Below, piece by piece: positions 18,690 through 27,881 of a stretch of DNA of 64,000 nt. Position 1 is the first letter of the stretch. Every line of letters starts with the position of its first letter. Both the position numbers and the translations under genes were made by a program. Below the pieces are notes generated by a model. It made no database searches, had not been told where the DNA came from, and worked only from the letters and a program-made list of their open reading frames with translations. Source of the stretch: Neptunicella sp048268085 (GTDB taxonomy: Bacteria; Pseudomonadota; Gammaproteobacteria; Enterobacterales; Alteromonadaceae); the NCBI RefSeq assembly GCF_048268085.1, contig NZ_JBLWWF010000006.1, positions 124,001-188,000 on the forward strand. Direction: 5' to 3'.

Positions 18690-18805
18690 GTATAACAACT
18701 TAATAGAAGGAATTAATCCCGTATTCGTGCCGGGTGAAGTTCCTTCTTTGCTGATTTATTTTTCTGACAATACGCTGCATATTCAGGTAAATCAATCTGT
18801 TAGCT
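18690..18805 (-). mobile_element. second, degenerate attC-like site
   Basis: Outer boxes GTATAAC (18690-18696) and GTTAGCT (18799-18805) share the complementary TAAC/GTTA core. Three-base spacers follow, then TTAAT against ATCAA with one mismatch, and an inner hairpin AGAAGGAA..CCCG / CGGG..TTCCTTCT. Pairing is clearly poorer than at 18287-18387. Its position just upstream of the 93 aa gene, in the same orientation, is the main support. Confidence 0.4.
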
Positions 18806-18856
18806 ATGAATGATTGATGAGTCAAAAAAACAAACAAGGCTTTTCACTCGCAAGTT

Positions 18857-18883
18857 CTGGATACCCGCCTTCGCGGGTATGAC
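18857..18883. repeat. REP-like palindrome
   Basis: ATACCCGC (18861-18868), a CTTC loop and GCGGGTAT (18873-18880) inside CTGG..GAC flanks. This is the TGGAT-CCCGC-loop-GCGGG-ATGAC type of dispersed palindromic repeat seen in many proteobacteria. Confidence 0.65.
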
Positions 18884-19109
18884 GCGGTGTAATGATGGTG
18901 AATTATCCCTTCGACTACTCATACTCAGGACGAACGGTTTTGGTTTTACTTGCCCTTTGCAGTAAGCAAAAACCTTGTTCAGATTAGCATAACGATATTC
19001 GAGCCATGGATGGCGACAAAGCGTTAACTGAAGGGATGTGGATTTAACGCGTTATCGGTATGCCTGAATAAGTTTTTTTGTGTTTTTACTGCAAGGGTGA
19101 CGGGGGATT

Positions 19110-19141
19110 CCAAAGGGGAATCGTCATTTATTCCCCTTTGG
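19110..19141. repeat. 12-base perfect inverted repeat
   Basis: CCAAAGGGGAAT (19110-19121) and ATTCCCCTTTGG (19130-19141) are exact complements with an eight-base loop. The left arm is preceded by GGGGGATT, so an alternative shorter GGATTCC..GGGGAATC hairpin is also possible. Confidence 0.65.
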
Positions 19142-19234
19142 CTGTCGTCGCCAGCGCGACGCCCAAATTAAACTTTTATTACTCCGCTGATTTGCACAGC
19201 AATAGATGCATTTTATAGGTTTGTAACACTATGG

Positions 19235-19260
19235 ATTCCGGCTCAAAACACTGCCGGAAT
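19235..19260. repeat. REP-like palindrome
   Basis: ATTCCGGC (19235-19242) and GCCGGAAT (19253-19260) in a TGGATTCCGG..CCGGAATGACC context, the same repeat style as at 18857. Confidence 0.6.
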
Positions 19261-19295
19261 GACCGGTTAGTGCCGTGTTGGCGAAGCCAATAAAA

Positions 19296-21596
19296 CTAAG
19301 CCTCTGCACTAGCTTTCAAACTCACGACTATCGATTTATACGCCGGTGTATTACTTTTATCAGCGACGCTGGCCAGCGGAATTAAATTATTGGTTTCCGG
19401 ATAATAACTGGCCACATTGCCACGGGGAATGGCGTAGCTGACCAGCCGATAACCGCTTTCCGTTTTGGTTTGTCCTTGCCAATGACTGGTAATATCCACC
19501 GACTGGCCATCTACAAACCCTAAATCCGCAATATCCTGGGGATTAATAAATACCACCCGCCGGGTGCCGCTAATGCCACGATAACGATCATTATCGGTGT
19601 AAATGGTGGTATTAAACTGATCATGACTGCGAATACTCATCATCAACAAACATCCCTGTGGTACCTCAACAGGCTCAATGGGATGAACGATAAAATTGGC
19701 CTTCTGATTGTCGGTATTAAACTGACGAGCGTCCCGTACAGCATTAGGTAAAGGAAATTCGCCTAAACTATCAATACGCTGATTAAAATCCTCAAAACCG
19801 GGGATCACCTTGCCAATATGATGACGAATACGGGAATAATCATCCGCCAGTTCGCCCCAGTTGATTTGACTTTCAGGCAAGCTGGCTCTGGCCATTTCGG
19901 CCACTATACGCACTTCACTTAGTAAGGCAGAAGATGCCGGTGGAATCTTGCCGTGGGAGGTTTGTATCACGCCCATGGAGTTTTCCACCGTGACAAACTG
20001 CACGCCTGTGGGTTGTTGATCCAGTTCGGTACGCCCCAAAGCGGGTAACAACAACGCGGTTTTACCCGTATATAAATGGGAGCGATTTAATTTGGTCGAG
20101 ATTTGCACCGTGAGCTCACAATTAGCCAGGCCTTGTTCAGTTAAATCATGATCCGGCATGGCACGATAATAATTACCGCCCAAGGCTATAAAGACTTTAA
20201 TTCTAGCGGCTAACATGCCATGCACCGTTTCAATCGCGTCCGTACCATGATGAGCTGGTGGGGTAAAATGAAATTCCTGTTCGATGGCATCCAATAGTCG
20301 CTGCGGTGGTTTTTCCCAAATGCCCATGGTGCGATCACCTTGCACATTGCTATGGCCCCGCACTGGACACACACCGGCTCCCGGTTTGCCCAAATTACCC
20401 TGTAGCATTAAAAAATTAGTGATTAACTGAATGTTGGCTACCGCATTTTTATGTTGGGTCATGCCCATCGCCCAGCACACGATCGTTTTTTTCGACTGGC
20501 AAACAATGTCCACAGCCTGTTCGATTAACCTGCGACTGACACCGCTATGCTGTTCAATAGTCTGCCAGTCGGTGTGTTGTATATCCTGTTTAAACAGCTC
20601 AAACCCATGGCAATATTGCTGAATAAAATCGTGGTCCAATACTTTTTCTGCGTGTTTAGTTACTAGCTTGTCACGTTCAAACAGTCCTTTGCATAAGCCT
20701 TTTAGCAGTGCCACATCACCGTTAATTTTTACCGGCAGATGCAGATCCCGCAATGCCGTACCGCTGCCCAATACGCCCGACACTTCCTGCGGATTTTTAA
20801 ACCGCTTCAGGCCGGTTTCATCCAGCGGATTAATGCTAATTATCTTGGCGCCCTGACGTTTGGCTGCCTGTAAACTGGATAACATGCGGGGATGATTAGA
20901 TCCGGGGTTTTGACCAAACACCAATATTGCCTTGGCCTGTTCCAAATCTTCCAGACTCACCGTCCCTTTGCCCAGACCGATGGTTTCACCCAATCCTACC
21001 CCACTGGATTCGTGACACATATTGGAGCAATCCGGTAAGTTGTTAGTACCGAATTGGCGCACAAACAGCTGGTATAAAAAGGCCGCTTCATTGCTGGTGC
21101 GACCGGAGGTATAAAATGCCGCCTGATCAGGAGAATCTAATGACTGTAGCTGTTTACCGATTAACTCAAAGGCCGCTGACCAACTAATTGGCCGATAATG
21201 GCTAGCCCCTGCGGGTAAAAACATCGGCTCCACTAATCGGCCTTGATCATTTAGCCAACGATCCGGTTGTTGTTTGAGTTGCTCAATGGAATAGTGAGCA
21301 AAAAAAGCGTTATCAACCTTTTTACTCGTGGCTTCGTCGGCAATGGCTTTAGCGCCATTTTCACAAAACTCGAAGGTGGCGCGCTGATAGAGTGGATCCG
21401 GCCATGCGCAACCGGGGCAATCAAACCCTTCAATCTGATTGGCTTTCAATAACAGTCCTGCCCCTTTTAAGGGGCCTACTTTGGTGGCAGCATTTCGATA
21501 GGCACTAAGCACCGCAGGCACACCCGCTGCCCATTCTTTGGGAGCAGAAATATGAATAATTTGCTCACTATTTGGCTTGCTTGTTTTAGTTGTCAT
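19296..21596 (-). CDS. FdhF/YdeP-type molybdopterin oxidoreductase alpha subunit
   Basis: A 766 aa protein of the FdhF/YdeP branch of molybdopterin oxidoreductases (formate dehydrogenase-like alpha subunits). Visible features are FDCPGCAWPDP near residue 53, FYTSGRTSNEAAFLYQLFVR near 162, SNMCHESSGVGLGETIGLGKG near 192, NIQLITNFLMLQGNLGKPGAG near 390 and VRGHSNVQGDRTMGI near 412; the C-terminal part is the molydopterin-dinucleotide-binding domain. In E. coli YdeP is linked to acid resistance, but the substrate of this branch is not well defined. It overlaps fdhD by 4 bases (ATGA), so the sulfurtransferase needed to load its cofactor is co-expressed. Confidence 0.9.
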   Translation of the reverse strand: MTTKTSKPNSEQIIHISAPKEWAAGVPAVLSAYRNAATKVGPLKGAGLLLKANQIEGFDCPGCAWPDPLYQRATFEFCENGAKAIADEATSKKVDNAFFAHYSIEQLKQQPDRWLNDQGRLVEPMFLPAGASHYRPISWSAAFELIGKQLQSLDSPDQAAFYTSGRTSNEAAFLYQLFVRQFGTNNLPDCSNMCHESSGVGLGETIGLGKGTVSLEDLEQAKAILVFGQNPGSNHPRMLSSLQAAKRQGAKIISINPLDETGLKRFKNPQEVSGVLGSGTALRDLHLPVKINGDVALLKGLCKGLFERDKLVTKHAEKVLDHDFIQQYCHGFELFKQDIQHTDWQTIEQHSGVSRRLIEQAVDIVCQSKKTIVCWAMGMTQHKNAVANIQLITNFLMLQGNLGKPGAGVCPVRGHSNVQGDRTMGIWEKPPQRLLDAIEQEFHFTPPAHHGTDAIETVHGMLAARIKVFIALGGNYYRAMPDHDLTEQGLANCELTVQISTKLNRSHLYTGKTALLLPALGRTELDQQPTGVQFVTVENSMGVIQTSHGKIPPASSALLSEVRIVAEMARASLPESQINWGELADDYSRIRHHIGKVIPGFEDFNQRIDSLGEFPLPNAVRDARQFNTDNQKANFIVHPIEPVEVPQGCLLMMSIRSHDQFNTTIYTDNDRYRGISGTRRVVFINPQDIADLGFVDGQSVDITSHWQGQTKTESGYRLVSYAIPRGNVASYYPETNNLIPLASVADKSNTPAYKSIVVSLKASAEA

Positions 21597-22429
21597 GACA
21601 ATACCCGTTGCTGACCACAGTACAAATTAAAGCCATCACCGCTGACAAAACCAATCAATGTCATATCCATCTCCTGTGCCACCTGCACGGCTAAACTGGA
21701 GGGCGCACCAATAGCCACTACCATTTGAATATGCAACATTGCGGCTTTTTGCATTAACTCAAAACTGGCACGGCCACTCAGTAATACGCCAAATCCGTCT
21801 GATGGTTGTAATAACTGCGCGGCGTGACGACCTAGTAATTTATCCATTGCGTTATGCCGACCAATATCTTCGGCGATGTCGACTATTGTTCCGTTGTGAT
21901 CAAATAATCCCATTGCATGACTGGCACCCGTTTGATTAAACAAAGCTTGCTGTTGATTAAGTTGCCGAGGCAATTGCAAGACCTGCTGCGCAGTCAAACT
22001 TAAGGCACTTTGCTGGGGCGCATCACAGCGTTGTAAGTAAAGCCGTTCAATACGCTGTTGCCCGCACACACCACAAGCCGAATTTGCATCGACCTGTCGT
22101 GACAATGCATCGATTTGAAGATGCACATCCGGTTTTACTGTTACAATCAGCATATTAGAATTGGGGTTACGCTGACGGTGCGCCATTTTGATATGTTCAA
22201 TTTGGTCAACGGATTGAATAACGCCACAGCTTAATAATAGTCCAACCGCCAGATGTTCATCATCATCTGCGGTTCGCATGGTACTGGCAAAGACATCAGT
22301 TCGGTATCGGCCCTGTTGCACAGAACGCAAGTGGATTTGTAACGGTTCTTCACACACCACAATATCCTGTTGGGAATCGAATTGACCGTGACTGTAGCGG
22401 CTAATAGCGGTGGTAATATAGGTACTCAT
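21593..22429 (-). CDS. fdhD: formate dehydrogenase accessory sulfurtransferase FdhD
   Basis: A 278 aa protein that transfers sulfur from a cysteine desulfurase to the molybdenum cofactor of formate dehydrogenases. The essential CxxC motif is in SACGVCGQQRIERL near residue 117. Other family stretches are DIAEDIGRHNAMDKLLG and LLSGRASFELMQKAAM. It is translationally coupled upstream of the FdhF/YdeP-like gene. Confidence 0.94.
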   Translation of the reverse strand: MSTYITTAISRYSHGQFDSQQDIVVCEEPLQIHLRSVQQGRYRTDVFASTMRTADDDEHLAVGLLLSCGVIQSVDQIEHIKMAHRQRNPNSNMLIVTVKPDVHLQIDALSRQVDANSACGVCGQQRIERLYLQRCDAPQQSALSLTAQQVLQLPRQLNQQQALFNQTGASHAMGLFDHNGTIVDIAEDIGRHNAMDKLLGRHAAQLLQPSDGFGVLLSGRASFELMQKAAMLHIQMVVAIGAPSSLAVQVAQEMDMTLIGFVSGDGFNLYCGQQRVLS

Positions 22430-22438
22430 AGGCGTCCG

Positions 22439-23983
22439 TTACATCCAGTCTCGTGGATCGGACTCCGCCAAATAAAGCGCCCGATTGGTTAACTGATAAA
22501 CACTATCAATCGGTACATAAGGCAATGATAACGCGCCTGAAGCAATAATAATCTGTACGTTTGCTACCCCCAAACGACGCTGCCCACGCGATTGACTGAA
22601 GCTGATTTTCTGGACTTTATATAAAGGGAAAAGCGTGATTTTTTGACCAATAAAACCGCTACGCACCGCAGCATAGTCCTGATCGAACCATAAACCATAG
22701 CGACGATAATTCAGGTAAATAATCAGCAATAGTGGCGCAAGTAACACTAAACCAAACCATATTACAGGAGCAAACCAGCCCCCAATCCCACACAGTAAAC
22801 CAATAGGCAGCAGCCAAAAATAACCAAATACACGTCGCACATAGGCTGAGTGAATGGGCGTAAAGGCCTGGTTGCCACCATGGGTAGCAAAAACGCGCTG
22901 ACTAATGGCTTGCCATTTATCGGGCGGCAACAACGGGATCATAATGTCTTTGCTGGCTGCCATACTGAAGTTAGCCGTGCCAAACTGTTTAAAACTTAGA
23001 GAAACACGGTTGAGTAATCGGGCGATCATATTTTGCGAGATTTGAATCGATTGGACTTTATGTTTTGCGACCGATATTTGCTGGCGTTCCAATAAACCGG
23101 CAAAACGAGTCAATTTGCTCTGATCATCAAATAAACGAAAATTATAATAACGCAGCAAGGCTGCCAGCACCGAAAACCCAATCACCACAGCCACAACCAA
23201 TATCAGTAACACAATCGCCGCCACGGCTTTACCGTTTTGCAGTTCGATCCCCATGAACGTCAATATATGTTCTATTTCGGGGATCACATAACGCTTGGTT
23301 AGCTCACCAATATCATCGATAAAGGGCATAAACGCTGCCAGCAATACCAGTACCGTCATATTGGTTAAACCGTATTTAGCAGCCTCTTTATTATCTAGTT
23401 GCAAAACCAGTTCACCACTGTCATGGATGGCTGTTTCCGTCTGGTTTTCCACATCCTGTGATGACCGGCTGTTGTCATGTTGCTGACGATGATAATTAAA
23501 CACTGCCTGACGCACTTGAGTGGCAAAATCACCACTGACACCGGGTAAATTCACCTCGGCTTTACTGGAACCGGCCGAATCAAAAATACAGTTAACTAAT
23601 TTAAACGGACTGAAATAAAAGGGAATGGCGATATTGACGTTTTGCACTCGGGAGAAATTCAGGTTCAAACGCTGTTTTTTAAACACGCCCTGATCCACTA
23701 AAATCTCGTTGTCCTGAATACGAAATTTGTAGTTCCACCAATACAACGCGGCAAACAATACAATCAACAACAGCAGCACCGGCAAGGTAATACTCAACCA
23801 GAACAATTTATTGTCCACCGACGCAATAAATACCGCTAAGCCAGGCAATGCAGTTTGCAACCCCTCTTTTATAAAGCGCAGGGTGAATTTAACCATAAAA
23901 TAGGCAATGGCGACGGGTGATAGCCGTGTCCAAGCTTGTGCTGTATTGGCCGCACGAGACACCGTTTTTTCAGATGTCATCAT
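22439..23983 (-). CDS. bacterial PH-domain membrane protein (YdbT-like)
   Basis: About 514 aa with repeated units of paired transmembrane helices followed by a bacterial PH (bPH2/YdbS-YdbT) domain: helices near residues 25-80, 220-275 and 385-430, and PH-like stretches such as DNEILVDQGVFKKQRLNLNF, ISVAKHKVQSIQISQNMIAR and ITLFPLYKVQKISFSQSRGQ. ATG at 23983 follows GAGGA by 11 bases and overlaps the end of the upstream YdbS-like gene; a longer frame to 24013 is less likely. Its role is unknown; YdbS/YdbT pairs are usually encoded together. Confidence 0.85.
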   Translation of the reverse strand: MMTSEKTVSRAANTAQAWTRLSPVAIAYFMVKFTLRFIKEGLQTALPGLAVFIASVDNKLFWLSITLPVLLLLIVLFAALYWWNYKFRIQDNEILVDQGVFKKQRLNLNFSRVQNVNIAIPFYFSPFKLVNCIFDSAGSSKAEVNLPGVSGDFATQVRQAVFNYHRQQHDNSRSSQDVENQTETAIHDSGELVLQLDNKEAAKYGLTNMTVLVLLAAFMPFIDDIGELTKRYVIPEIEHILTFMGIELQNGKAVAAIVLLILVVAVVIGFSVLAALLRYYNFRLFDDQSKLTRFAGLLERQQISVAKHKVQSIQISQNMIARLLNRVSLSFKQFGTANFSMAASKDIMIPLLPPDKWQAISQRVFATHGGNQAFTPIHSAYVRRVFGYFWLLPIGLLCGIGGWFAPVIWFGLVLLAPLLLIIYLNYRRYGLWFDQDYAAVRSGFIGQKITLFPLYKVQKISFSQSRGQRRLGVANVQIIIASGALSLPYVPIDSVYQLTNRALYLAESDPRDWM

Positions 23984-24539
23984 TATCGTGCTTATCCTCA
24001 ACCTGGTCAGCAAGGTCTAAACCGGCTTTTTGCAATACTTTGTACTTAATTTGCTCAGCCCGCTGCACTTCAAGACCAGACACTTTTAAGTCCGCCCCAG
24101 CGCCACCAGCGGTATAAAATTTTAAGCTGGCCAAACCTAATTTTCGTTCAATTGGACTGCGATGCGTTTCCAGATGTTGAATACGATTAAACGGTACAAT
24201 TGTCACCGAACGCCAGAACATGCCTTTTTTAAATAAAATATCCTGCTCACGCAAACGCACACCTTTGTATTTATGGCTGGCAAACGTATGCCAGTAGCTG
24301 AACGCCATCACTAATACAACCAACAGCAACCCTAGCTTAACCAATAAAGTAAATGGGATATTCGCCACCACCAATAAAATAGCGACACCGGCCAATAAAA
24401 TGCTGTTGAAAATAGTCGCGCTCCAGAATGACTCCCAAGGCGCGTTATCGGCTAGCGGTTCGTAGGTTTGTTGTTCGACTTGGGGAAGCTCGTCACTGGC
24501 GATAGGTTGATTGGAAAATGTTGGCACCGTTAAATCCAC
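23970..24539 (-). CDS. bacterial PH-domain membrane protein (YdbS-like)
   Basis: A 189 aa protein with two transmembrane helices (about residues 36-60 and 66-86) and one bPH2 domain: LREQDILFKKGMFWRSVTIV, PFNRIQHLETHRSPIERKLG, LASLKFYTAGGAGADLKVSG. The last match is the strongest family signature. It overlaps the start of the YdbT-like gene by 14 bases, so the two are coupled and probably form one membrane complex. Confidence 0.87.
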   Translation of the reverse strand: MDLTVPTFSNQPIASDELPQVEQQTYEPLADNAPWESFWSATIFNSILLAGVAILLVVANIPFTLLVKLGLLLVVLVMAFSYWHTFASHKYKGVRLREQDILFKKGMFWRSVTIVPFNRIQHLETHRSPIERKLGLASLKFYTAGGAGADLKVSGLEVQRAEQIKYKVLQKAGLDLADQVEDKHDNDDI

Positions 24540-24615
24540 TTACGTCATTGAATGGAGTTAACTTACCACCTCACCGCTTGTTTAGAAATATGGCTGATGC
24601 ATAAAGCGGCGCGTG

Positions 24616-25152
24616 CTAATAAAGTTCACCGTGAAGAAACGGAGCCATCGCCAGTATTAATGCCTGATGATAAGCGCTTTCCCGGCTAGCATGACCGTTG
24701 GTGAATAGGCCAATGGCACCACCTTTTTGCTTAATATTGTGGGTATTAAATAGCTTGTCGATAAGGGGGCCTAATTCCTCTCCTTTTAACAACGCCTGAT
24801 AAATGGAATGAGGTAAAGGTAAGTTGGCGCTACGACCAATGGATTGTCGTTTACCATCATTAATCACCACGTACGCAAAAGTGGCGGCTCCGTATTCAAA
24901 CTGGTCAACACCACCTTCAATCGCCACATAATAATCAGCGTCTTGCTGAGCCTGACAATACTCCACCCGATTTTTAGCACCTAATAGGGTTTCAGCGGCA
25001 CTCATAGGTTGATCAGCAACCGCCGAAGGCGCGCTTATCCCCACACATTCAATGGATGATGACTCAAGTACCGCACTTAATGCTCTGCGCACGGCATTAA
25101 CTTTAACCGGATTGGTAGACCCGACAATCACCTTAATTTTGCTTTCTTGCAT
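24616..25152 (-). CDS. yjjX: inosine/xanthosine triphosphatase
   Basis: A 178 aa NTPase of the YjjX/NTPase_I family that hydrolyses ITP and XTP to keep non-canonical purines out of nucleic acids. IKVIVGSTNPVKVNAVRRAL at the start, ALLGAKNRVEYCQ and YYVAIEGGVDQF are diagnostic. ATG at 25152 has TGGTGG about eight bases upstream and does not overlap the preceding gene; a 4-codon longer frame exists. Confidence 0.93.
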   Translation of the reverse strand: MQESKIKVIVGSTNPVKVNAVRRALSAVLESSSIECVGISAPSAVADQPMSAAETLLGAKNRVEYCQAQQDADYYVAIEGGVDQFEYGAATFAYVVINDGKRQSIGRSANLPLPHSIYQALLKGEELGPLIDKLFNTHNIKQKGGAIGLFTNGHASRESAYHQALILAMAPFLHGELY

Positions 25153-25153
25153 G

Positions 25154-25516
25154 TTAACCACCAATAAATTCTGACCAGGACAGTAACGCTTGTTTAAAGT
25201 CGGCTAAACCACAACCTGCCTGATGCTCCTGATCGTAATATTCTGTACCTTCGGGCAATTCACTTTGCTCACCAACCAGCAAATCCTTACTGATAACATC
25301 CACTTCATCTTGACTTAAATTAAGCACAAACTCCTGTCCAACCAAGCGATACTCATCGATTTGACGCTGTTCCAATTGAGCAATGATTAATAACAAATGC
25401 TGGGCGCTTGAATGGGTAGCCAACTCATCACTGAACCAGCGGCCAAAAGCTTCTGCGCCCATTGAAAAGTGCGCAACAGGTTTAGCATTGTCATTACGGG
25501 TAAATTGATATTCCAT
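25154..25516 (-). CDS. yacL: UPF0231 family protein YacL
   Basis: About 120 aa matching the UPF0231 family: MEYQFTRNDNAKPVAHFSMG, the GRWFSDEL stretch, and near the end EYYDQEHQAGCGLADFKQ. I take ATG at 25516 because family members start there; an upstream in-frame ATG at 25567 would add 17 residues without homology. No clear ribosome site is visible for either. Function is unknown. Confidence 0.85.
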   Translation of the reverse strand: MEYQFTRNDNAKPVAHFSMGAEAFGRWFSDELATHSSAQHLLLIIAQLEQRQIDEYRLVGQEFVLNLSQDEVDVISKDLLVGEQSELPEGTEYYDQEHQAGCGLADFKQALLSWSEFIGG

Positions 25517-25910
25517 TGATGAGGGTAACTTAGTTAAAAAGCTGAAACGAAGCGCGAATTGCGCCATAAACAGTATCGGTTTACAAGTAACATTCGCATG
25601 TTGTCAGCCTATGCAAATCAGAAACAGACGCTCCCTTAAAGCGGACAAATAATGTAATGGGTAACCGTCTGCAACGCCCGTAAATTCTGCGTAAAAACGG
25701 ATAATACTAACCTGAAGCGCGGAAAATTATCTGCTTTATATCGATAAAACAACGATTAATTACGCTCAAATGCCGCTGCTTGAAAACAAAATATCTTAAG
25801 ATAACAGCACTCGCAGAAAAACGTTTCTGCTCTTGCCGTTCCTTGTTGTTAAAACGGAACCGTCTTTTTCTGGTAGCTAAAAACGCTGCCCTTATCCAAA
25901 GGAGCATTTA
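25517..25910. other. gene-free spacer upstream of the M61 peptidase gene
   Basis: About 390 bases between divergent yacL and the M61 peptidase gene. A 66 aa frame on the minus strand is not credible. I saw no strong terminator, repeat or regulatory signature. Confidence 0.5.
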
Positions 25911-27803
25911 ATGCGAAAAACTGTCTTCGCCATTGCTGCACTCAGTACCATGATGACAATGGCTCAATCTGCCCAGGCTGATATTCCCGAGCCGCAAGAT
26001 AAAGCCTATCACGGCACAATTAAGCTTAACGTTGATGCCACAGATCTAACCCATCGAGTTTTCCGTGTGCAGGAAACCGTTCCGGTTCAAGCCGGTCCGA
26101 TGACCTTATTATATCCAGCCTGGATCCCGGGACACCATTCTCCAACTGGCCCCATCGATAAACTGGCAGGTCTGAAAATTACCGCCAACGGCAAAGTGAT
26201 TGAGTGGGAACGGGATCAAGGCAACGTTTACGCCTTTAATATCAATATTCCTAAAGGCGTCAAAAAAATTGATGTCAGTTTCGAATATTTATCTGCGCAA
26301 AACTCCGATCAAGGCCGAGTGGTTATGACACCGGAAATGCTCAATTTACAATGGGATACCGTGGCCTTGTACCCAGCCGGCTATTACACTCGTCAGATTC
26401 AGGTTGAACCTAGTGTGACCTTGCCTAAAAACTGGAAATTTGCCACTGCACTTGAACAGGACGGCCATAAAGGTAATACCTATAAGTTTGATGATATTGA
26501 TTTTGAAAACTTGGTTGACTCCCCCATGTTTGCCGGTATCCACTACAAGAAAGTCGATTTAGATCCCGGTGCTGACACCCCTGTATTCCTGAATATATTT
26601 GCCGACCGGGAAAAAGATCTGGAAATCAGTGACGAAGGCTTACAAGCTCACCGAAACCTAATCCAACAAGCTTACAAAGTGTATGGCGCTCACCACTATG
26701 ATCACTATGATTTCCTGCTTGCGTTGACCGACAAGTTAGGCGGCATTGGCATGGAACATCACCGTTCCAGTGAAAACAGTGGCAAGGAAAATTATTTTTC
26801 CGAGTGGGATAAGTCTTGGTTAGGCCGTGACTTACTCGCCCACGAGTTTAACCATTCCTGGGATGGTAAGTACCGCCGCCCCGCTGGTATCTGGACGCCT
26901 ACCTACAATCAGGTCAAACGTGATCATGGTTTGTGGGTTTATGAAGGTCAAACCCAGTACTGGGGCAACGTGTTTGCGGCCCGTGCAGGTTTGATTGATC
27001 AGGACAAAACCATGGATATGATGGCCAGCCTGGCTGCAACCTATGATCGTGGTCGTCCCGGTATGCAATGGCGTAATATTTTAGATACGACTAATGATCC
27101 AACCATCGCTCAACGTTCCCCATTGCCTTATCGTAACTACCAGATGAGTGAAGACTATTATCGTGGTGGTCAACTTATTTGGTTAGCGGTGGATGCAAAA
27201 ATCCGTGACCTTTCGGGCAATAAAAAGAGCTTGGATAACTTTGCCAAAGCTTTCTTCGGGATCAATCCGGGTGACTGGAAAGTGAATACCTATGAGTTTG
27301 AAGATGTGGTCAACACGCTTAATCAGGTGCAAGCATACGATTGGACAACATTTTTAACTAGTCGCCTGAAAGGCCATGTTAATTTGTCAGATTCAATGGC
27401 CGATCAAGGTTGGAAGCTAATTTATAATGATCAAGCCTCTGATGCAGTCAAAGCCATTGAAGGACGCTACAAAAGTACCGATCTATTGTATTCGTTAGGC
27501 TTTATGGTTTCCAATAAGGGAACACTTAGAGATGTTATCTGGGACAGCCCTGCCTTTAATGCAGGATTAGCACCGAGCATGACCATTCTCGCCGTTAACG
27601 GAATTGAGTTTGATGGTGAAACAATTAAAGATGCCGTGACTGCCGCTAAAGACAGTAAAGCACCTATTGAATTATTGGTGAAAAACTTCAACCAATATCA
27701 CACCATAAAAATTGATTATCATGGTGGTCTACAGTACCCACATCTGGTACGGATTAAAGATAAGCCAGATTACCTGACTCAGGTATTAGCGACACGCAAG
27801 TAG
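25911..27803 (+). CDS. secreted M61-family metallopeptidase with PDZ domain
   Basis: A 630 aa protein with a signal peptide (cleavage after SAQA, residue 23). The zinc motif HEFNH is in LLAHEFNHSWDGKYRRPAG near residue 312 and the downstream Glu is in GLWVYEGQTQYWGNVFA near 345, the gluzincin pattern of M61 (glycyl aminopeptidase). The N-terminal beta domain carries YPAWIPGHHSPTGPIDKLAG. A C-terminal PDZ-like domain (GFMVSNKGTLRDVIWDSPAF, ILAVNGIEFDG) starts near residue 530. It probably trims peptides in the periplasm. AAAGGAGC precedes the ATG. Confidence 0.93.
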   Translation: MRKTVFAIAALSTMMTMAQSAQADIPEPQDKAYHGTIKLNVDATDLTHRVFRVQETVPVQAGPMTLLYPAWIPGHHSPTGPIDKLAGLKITANGKVIEWERDQGNVYAFNINIPKGVKKIDVSFEYLSAQNSDQGRVVMTPEMLNLQWDTVALYPAGYYTRQIQVEPSVTLPKNWKFATALEQDGHKGNTYKFDDIDFENLVDSPMFAGIHYKKVDLDPGADTPVFLNIFADREKDLEISDEGLQAHRNLIQQAYKVYGAHHYDHYDFLLALTDKLGGIGMEHHRSSENSGKENYFSEWDKSWLGRDLLAHEFNHSWDGKYRRPAGIWTPTYNQVKRDHGLWVYEGQTQYWGNVFAARAGLIDQDKTMDMMASLAATYDRGRPGMQWRNILDTTNDPTIAQRSPLPYRNYQMSEDYYRGGQLIWLAVDAKIRDLSGNKKSLDNFAKAFFGINPGDWKVNTYEFEDVVNTLNQVQAYDWTTFLTSRLKGHVNLSDSMADQGWKLIYNDQASDAVKAIEGRYKSTDLLYSLGFMVSNKGTLRDVIWDSPAFNAGLAPSMTILAVNGIEFDGETIKDAVTAAKDSKAPIELLVKNFNQYHTIKIDYHGGLQYPHLVRIKDKPDYLTQVLATRK

Positions 27804-27843
27804 TTTTAGTAGGGTAAACCTCCCTTAGTATTGCTAATCAATT

Positions 27844-27872
27844 AAAAGCCAAACATGATGTTTGGCTTTTTT
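27844..27872 (+). terminator. terminator of the M61 peptidase gene
   Basis: AAAAGCCAAACAT (from 27844) pairs with ATGTTTGGCTTTT (to 27870) followed by more T residues, 40 bases after the stop codon. Confidence 0.88.
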
Positions 27873-27881
27873 ATATCCTTT

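Larger units (their letters stand above)
18674..19295. other. gene-free repeat-rich spacer
   Basis: Roughly 620 bases without a credible gene. It contains the degenerate attC-like site, then a series of short palindromic repeats listed separately (18857-18883, 19110-19141, 19235-19260), plus a CCCTTCGACTAC..CAGGACGAACG stretch near 18907-18937 that resembles a common dispersed repeat (TTCGAC..CTCAGGACGAACGG). Confidence 0.6.

Noticed and set aside
25707..25907. 66 aa minus-strand frame before the M61 gene
   Set aside because: Very basic and aromatic composition without features, lies in promoter DNA.
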